A program made the position numbers and the translations under genes. DNA of 10,000 bases from assembly GCF_964340395.1 (NCBI RefSeq), contig NC_135549.1, forward strand, positions 23,602,342-23,612,341, in the 5' to 3' direction. The notes under the pieces are model-generated. The model did no database searches, was not told the DNA's origin, and saw nothing but the letters and a program-made list of their open reading frames with translations. Position 1 is the first letter of the stretch, and each line of letters begins with the position of its first letter. The DNA comes from Glandiceps talaboti. Taxonomy: Eukaryota > Hemichordata > Enteropneusta > Spengelidae. Shown in pieces: positions 1 through 6,980 of the stretch.

Positions 1-1612
1 GCTATCTTTTTCTAAAGTTTTTGAAATGTTGCATTTTTATCATCAAAAACATATAACAATTAACCATAGATTAGGTGTTACTTAAATGGTTCACGAAATA
101 TAGCTACGTTGTACAGTACACTGTTCGGAATTTAGAAATAACGGATTTTCTGTTTCTTTTTTTTTTTGCTAAAATTCAAGACAGAGGTGTAAATGTGTCA
201 GTTGTACCTAAGTATGTTGTCAGTATTCTGGCTTTATTGGTTGGCTAGTTTAGCATCATAACATCGCTCTCATTTTGGATTTTTTGTATCAAGTATCATC
301 TTTAACGGTCCAGACGGCACACCCTGATGATGTTTGTTTAAAGTGGCAATACGGATGAAAATTAGTTAATTATGTAAGAATTTAAACGAAAATAAAATAT
401 CTCTACTACGTTTTCTACTTGGAAATACAATGCAACTTTAAAAAAAACTTTAATATATTTGCGATTTATTGAGTTACAAACATGAACTTGGTGTATTTTG
501 AATTCGTATTTCCTAGTCGAAAAATATAGTAAGGCTGTTTTATGAATTAAAAAAAAATCAAAAATAAATACCCCATTTGCCACCCACATGTTCTCCATAA
601 TAACAGTGCATAATGTTTCACATTCTGCCAGTATCATGATAAAATGTTTGAACTGACATGTATATACAATGTTGTGTAATATCCAACACAATTAAAAATC
701 AACTCACAGATGTCATCAGGCATAAACACACACATTTATATCTAAGAAATAAATAAATACTGGTACTTTCTCAAAAGTGTTCCACATTTGTATAAGAAAT
801 AATTTAAGTTTATAAATATTCAAAGTTTAGATTAAATATCAAACATGATAACATTAGATTTTCGTGATTATGTTCGTAAATGTATCTTCATGCCCCATGT
901 AAGTGTAGGGACTGAATTATTTAAAAATCGGTTTATCCAAGTTGACAGGGATTGGCTTGAGGAATTATAAATATTTACAATCCGGAAATGTTGGGATTTG
1001 CTCGTTATCAGGGTAGATACAATGATTTAACAAAGTATGCTACTGTTTAGGTATCCGCTGTATCTCAGATATAGGTTAAAGTCCCACCGCTGCCACCAGT
1101 GTAACACTATTGATATTGCATCACTGTTTGCTAGTAACAGTGACATCTTATCAGTGGATATGCCCTTACCCATGTCATTATGTTCATTCAACTTTTCTTC
1201 TTGAATTGCTAGTATTCATTACTTTTCCCCTGTACGCCAATATGATACAATACCTCGTGTCTACGTGTCTACACACACACACACACCATAGAGATATTGG
1301 TTTGTTTGAAAATTACACTGCTGCATTTCACTATGATGAAAGGTAAGAACATTGGTGAACGCTTTTTTTGGCACAAATATATACAAATAATCAGTCTTCA
1401 CTAAGGCTGTGAATTTTGTACAGAAATATTTACTTGTTGAATATGGTTTTTGCACCTACCCACTTCTCCCCGTTGTCTTTCGATTGTTTAGTTGCGCTCT
1501 GCTTAAAACATCTAAAAAAATATGATGAAAAGAGGCACCGGAATATTAAAAAAAAAAAGACTTGAATTGTAATATGCGTTGGTCAAAACTGAAAGAGACT
1601 GTTACTTGTGTA
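1..1612. other. 3' flank of the gene; 3' UTR with unknown end, otherwise no feature
   Basis: AT-rich sequence past the stop codon. I see no second gene. Several open frames of 60-110 codons are within what chance gives in DNA this AT-rich. No canonical AATAAA occurs on the minus strand close to the stop. An AGTAAA variant is at 1434-1429. AATAAA occurs only far downstream, near 466 and 237, so the poly(A) site is undecided. A (CA)8 microsatellite is at about 1271-1286. A short tRNA-SINE-like fragment may lie at about 1050-1105. Confidence 0.5.
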
Positions 1613-1980
1613 TCATGTGTGTTCTGGCACACTTCCAATTTCAGTCTCATTTCTGAATATACCGGAAGTGCTGTCATCATTTCCATTTGCCGACAGATCT
1701 GTTGACTCAGTCATCGCTCCTGTAGGTTCAAAGGTTAGCGATTCTTCTTTTAATCTCATCGCTTCCTCATAACTAGGGGGTAGATCTCCAACTATGTCAT
1801 TGACAATTTGGCCACTTTCAATGTCACACATATTATGCACTATATGGTCGTAGGCTGGCGGTAGATCATCTAACGGGGGTGTCATGTTTATTCCGTTGGA
1901 TGTCGTAGAAATGGCCGTGGGTACGATGACCAGACCTCTGTTCCCTGCTTGCCTTTGTCCACCTCGTTGGACAAATCGAC
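1613..1980 (-). CDS. Coding exon 8: cytoplasmic tail with two PPxY motifs and stop codon
   Basis: Residues 284-405, ending in TGA at 1615-1613. A basic, Gln/Gly/Arg-rich stretch follows the membrane. Then come DDLPPAYDHI (PPAY 324-327) and GDLPPSYEEAM (PPSY 351-354), 27 residues apart, each with a preceding acidic-Leu and following acidic residues. The last 40 residues are acidic and Ser/Thr-rich, with no further motif I recognise. The acceptor CCCTGTAATTGCAG|GT precedes the exon. The PPxY pair predicts WW-domain binding. Confidence 0.93.
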
Positions 1981-4900
1981 CTGCAATTACAGGGAATAAA
2001 TACCTTGATACTAAAATGATAAATAACCAGATTTAAACTGAACGCCTCCCGTAAGGAAATCACTAATTATGCAAATTACTCATTAAAACTCAAATAAAAC
2101 TATGCTAACAGGCTTTTTTTGTACAAGTGTGCTTTCTTCGGGTTAATGTATCTGCCAAATTATACGGAATTTGAAAAGTGCATGATACCGCTACTGAATA
2201 TCGTTAATTATTCACAGTACTCATAAAGGTAAAAGTTGTATCAACAAACCCGCATCAATCACCAGGTGCGTATGGTTGATATAAGTACCATTTTATATGA
2301 AATTTGAAGCTTGCAAATTTCAGATACTGCCTAATTACCTAAAATCATTAATTATGCAAATTTGTCATTAAAACTACGTTATATCAACATATTTGATAGG
2401 ACATATCAGCTTTGTTATGGTTAACGTCTGTACTAAACGATGTTGAAATTGAAGTATGCAGTCTTAAGATATATCCTATATGCAAATTATTCATTAACAC
2501 TGAAAGATACATAAACAGATTTTATAGGACTATGTCGTGAATGACAACTCCCATTGAAAAGTAGACCGACTTTGATTATCTGAACACATGTACATTGAAT
2601 TTTATCCCTCTGTCAACATTCATTGCAGTGGTAAACAATGACAGAATTTTGTGTTTTTCAGGACTGTAGAGGTTAAATCAATGTGAGAATAAAAAAACGT
2701 TTCAAATAGTGAAATGTTAGACATACCTAACGAGTGTTGGTGGCTTTGTGTTACGATTCGTCTCCTGCAAGCAACCCGTGTCACAAAACAGACCAACGTG
2801 ATTGCTACAACACCAGCACCGGCGATGATGTAATAAAAATATGAAATATTGACTGATGTGTAGTCCTCAACATAATCCGATGAGTCATTGTAGTCTATGA
2901 GGACAAAGGAAATTTATAGAAAAAAATTACTAAAATTAATATGCATACTCCTGTATATGTCATGGTTTTAGTTTGTCACTTTCGTCAGTTTTCATTTACT
3001 ATAAAATAAACCCAGTCTTTGTTTACATTAGTATATTTGTCTATTTCGTTTTGTTTTCGGCTCAGGGGCATTGAAAACTTCGATGACAGTTTCTTATTGA
3101 ACTTTCTACCAGATTCGATGTCAATGAACTTGACTTTTGAAAATATATATCTTGCCGGGCCGGGTTGGTTAACTCCATGGGTAGCATTATTTGCTTCTCG
3201 CAAACATTGAATGAAACCCAATGTGTTGGGATACCAATTCAGTTGCATTTGTTTAGTTTAAGTACAATCGAACTGTTCTTGATCGCTCTGACCGTCTCAG
3301 TCCACTAGCTCTATCATTATGTGTCGATGGAGGCACTATCAATCGGATGATACCATCATCAGCTGTCTGTTGAAGCTAGCCCTGGATTTAGTGTGGCATG
3401 AGCGACTTACAGTACTGAAGTTTTGAAGGTAGATACATGTGTTACGGTTACACTGTTATGTTCTCCGTGTTGTGTTGTGTTGTGTTGTGTTGTGTTGTGT
3501 TGTGTTGTGTTGTGTTGTGTTGTGTTGTGTTGTATAAATTTGTGTATGCAATTTGTATGCAATACTCACTTTGACAGTGTTCCCCACTGTAACCATCGTG
3601 ACAGATACAGAACCCTTGTGAGCAGAAACCGTGACCGTTACAATCGTTCGTTTCATAGGAATACGTAGACCTTTCTGGAGGGTGAGAGACACAAGAAATT
3701 TAAAAAATACCGCCAATGGCGTTGTAGCACAACTGTAGTTTTTAAAAATGTTTATCCATATGCTAGTCTATGCTAACAATAGGTGTTTATTTGCTGAATA
3801 ACTATCCAGTTGCCTATCCAACCATGTTGCTATCTTTACGATAAATGCTATCATTTGGCTGTTGCTATGGGCGTGGTCATACATTTGCATACATTTGTGT
3901 ATGTTTTTGTTCACTTGTGTATGAATTCCTGATATTGTCTTTGCAATATACGTGATCATTTGGCTGTTGCTATGGGCGTGGTCTTGTTGCTAGGAAAATT
4001 TACATACATTTTTTGAATGTTTATTCAATTGTCTATTAAACCCTGTTGTTATCTTTGTGAAATACACCACCGTTTGGCTGTTGCTATGGGCGTGGTCATG
4101 GTTACTAGGATATTTGCATACATTTTTTAAATGTTAATTCATCTGTCTTTCTATTCCTGTTGTTATCTTTGCAATATACGTGATTATTTGGCTGTTGTTA
4201 TGGGCGTGGTCTTGTTGCTATGCAAATTTACATACATTTTTTGGATGTTTATTCAATTGTCTATTAGACCCTGTTGTTATCTTTGTGAAATACACCACCG
4301 TTTGGCTGTTGCTATGGGCGTGGTCATGGTTGCTAGGGTATTTGCATACATTTTTTGAATGTTTACTCACTTGCTTACCAGATGATGTTGTTATTTGACC
4401 AAAATATACTGCCATTTGGTTGTTGCTAAGGGCGTGGTGATGGTCGCTAGGGCCAATTTTGTCAAAATGTTTTTAAGAAAATCGGCAGAATAACAGTTTC
4501 AGAAACATCTCGCCAAGTTTCAGACTAATTGACCAAGTACTTTTTGAGATATAAGTTTTTGACCAAAAATGAACATTTTTACACCTAATTTGCATATCAC
4601 TCATGGAATCATGGTAAGCTTAATATTTCTTCGTCCATACATCCCTAGATACATTCCCATTAAATTTCAGCCCAATCTGCTCAGTAGTTTTAGAATTATA
4701 GATTTTTAACCAAAAAGACACATTTTTAGCCCTAATTTGCATATCACTAATGGAATCATCCCGTCATGAACAAATCTTACTTTACACCACCTTAAGAATG
4801 TTCCCACCAAATTTCGCACCAATCTGCCCAGTAGTTTCTGAGTTTAAGTTTTTTGACCAAAAATCACATTTTTTGACCCAAATCACACACCTGTGATGCG

Positions 4901-4997
4901 ATCATTTTGATTTGAACAATTTCCCAACTAGACACCCAAAGTAATGGACCCACCAAATATCGTGGCAATCGGTTCAGCAGTTTTTGACTTTAAGTTG

Positions 4998-5049
<52 letters not shown>

Positions 5050-5750
5050 TCCACACACACACACAGACAGACAGACAGACGCCGGGCGATCCCTATAGCA
5101 CTACTGAACAAGTTCAGTTGTGCTAAAAAGGTAATCACTTTCGCATGTCTTTCTATCCAAAATAAACATACCGCTACTAAAATTGGATAAATATCAAAGT
5201 TTCAGGTACATCAGCTGACAATCTATAATTGAGTGAATCTGCACTAGCTAGTTAGATAAAGTTTGGAAAAAATCCCAATAACGGACGAAATGTCTCTTTA
5301 ATTGTTTCCTCTACAAATCCTATCTAATATGGAACTCTGGGGACTAATGAATTGATCGAACCGTGCCTTGTTTTAAAATTTTAGAAAATGTTAGCAATGA
5401 AAGCAAAGTACCTTGTGTCACTTCATGTGACTGGCATGGATTACTGAATTCGCATGCTAGTCCATAATAGTAGTCCAAACAAATACACCTTCCATTTTCA
5501 CAAGTACCGCCATTCCTGCATGGAGAATAACACATGATCTCTGGGGAGCAAGGAGAAAAAATATGGCATTATTCTGGAAATCATAGTGTACACAATAACG
5601 ATACTATTAGTTGCTGTGTGTAACTCGACTAACTAAAGTATTGTGAGTGGACTTGATGTATATATAATATATATATATGTATAAACTCGATGGTCTCAAC
5701 AAAACTCAACACAAATTTCTCAAAATCGTTCTGACGAGAGAGAGAGTTCT

Positions 5751-5842
<92 letters not shown>

Positions 5843-5877
5843 AGGGAGGGAGGGAGGGAGTGAGGGAGGGAGGGAGG

Positions 5878-5921
<44 letters not shown>

Positions 5922-6937
5922 AGGGAGGGAGGGAGGGAGGGAGAGAGAGAGAGGGGGGGAGGGAGGGCAGGGAGGGAGGGAGACAGAGAGAGAAAGAGAG
6001 AGGTGTACATTTGTCTGTTGATAGTTGTGAAAAACAATTTCTGAAGATATAACGACAGAGCTTACTGTTAGTGTTTTCACACGTATCTCCATAGTAACCA
6101 TCCACACACTCACAAAAACCATCTTCATTACAACGACCATGGTGATTGCAGTCGGAAATAGACTTACAGACGATACCTAAGAAACATAAAACAGGAAATC
6201 AACAAACGAATTATTCATTCGGAAACTGTGTTGCCTTCATCCAGTCATATGTCTTTCGAAAAAGTGACATGACGTGTTTTTTCTCTATAAGCGAGTTTTA
6301 TTTGCATCCGACAACTCGTGATTTGATTGATAAGCATAAGGTAAACATGTATACACAAATGCACATCTCATTCTTATCGTTATAACACGTAAGACTGAAT
6401 ATCCCTAGCCTTCAAAAAGTATAACTTGCTGAATGGTTAGATTGCATCGAACACGTTCTTCTGTGGATATACAGCCTATCATTGCGTCTATCTACTATTG
6501 TCTTCATATCTCGAGTGATGGCACGATTGGGAGATTTGCATCCAAAGTCGATCTACCGATTTTTCTTAATTGACAGGACCCGTTTGTAATGTGGCGGGAT
6601 TTATGTACTGTGCCTAGTACAGCTAAGAAGTGATGACGAGTTGTCGTTATTCTATGTCAGCGAAAGTATGAAAATGTTAATTTGCATATGGTAATCAGTG
6701 CAATTAATCCGAATACTTGTAAACTGAGCTATTCCCAATATTAGTTCGGTGTATAACAAATACCGAAAAATAACAGAGAGTTCAACAGCTATTCAGTCAT
6801 TAGGAAAACAACAATAATAACAAAAACAATAACAACAATAAGAACAACTACGACAACTGCAATAACAAAATCATCATCAACAACAACAATAACAATTAAA
6901 TAAATCTTATAAAAATAGCAACAATAACAACAACAAT

Positions 6938-6980
<43 letters not shown>

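Larger units (their letters stand above)
4456..5130 (+). mobile_element. Non-autonomous Helitron/HINE ('pearl'-like) element: about 147-bp core repeats, microsatellite, terminal hairpin
   Basis: Core repeats share a pattern of AATTTC..CCAATCTGC.CAGTAGTTT, then TTTTTGACCAAAAA, then CCTAATTTGCATATCACT.ATGGAATCAT. The GACCAAAA anchor falls at 4561, 4708 and 4855, and its equivalent at 5001, so the period is 147, 147 and 146 bp. The last copy runs straight into (AC)n at 5001-5044, more AC, then (ACAG)n to 5080. A hairpin at 5096-5125 follows, with arms TAGCACTACTGAAC and GTTCAGTTGTGCTA, one T:T mismatch and an AA loop. This order is known from bivalve pearl elements and related HINEs. No transposase is present. 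The left end is not defined and the 114-bp array may belong to it. Confidence 0.6.

Noticed and set aside
362-691. 109-codon minus-strand open frame downstream of the gene
   Set aside because: It has no domain, no Kozak or splice context, and a composition reflecting AT-rich DNA. One such frame is expected by chance in 10 kb of this composition.
1866-2063. Minus-strand 65-codon frame overlapping exon 8
   Set aside because: It crosses the exon 8 acceptor and reads the exon in another frame. The frame ending at 1613 with the PPxY motifs continues the EGF/TM gene in phase and is the real one.
3423-3716. Cys-Val repeat frame (plus) and Thr-Gln-His repeat frame (minus) through (GTGTT)n
   Set aside because: They are low-complexity microsatellite translation. 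The minus-strand frame reads the EGF exon at 3570-3674 in a different frame from the one with the cysteine pattern.
4131-4415. Overlapping open frames on both strands with repeated WLLLWAW-like segments
   Set aside because: They are produced by the 114-bp tandem repeat, whose length is a multiple of three. The internal repetition is in the DNA and there is no coding signal.
4944-5190. Thr-His repeat open frames
   Set aside because: They are translation of the (AC)n microsatellite.
5629-6140. Long open frames rich in Ser-Leu-Pro or Arg-Glu across the GA tract
   Set aside because: They are translations of the (GA)n/(GGGA)n microsatellite in several frames on both strands. Only the end of one of them (6066-6140) overlaps a real EGF exon.
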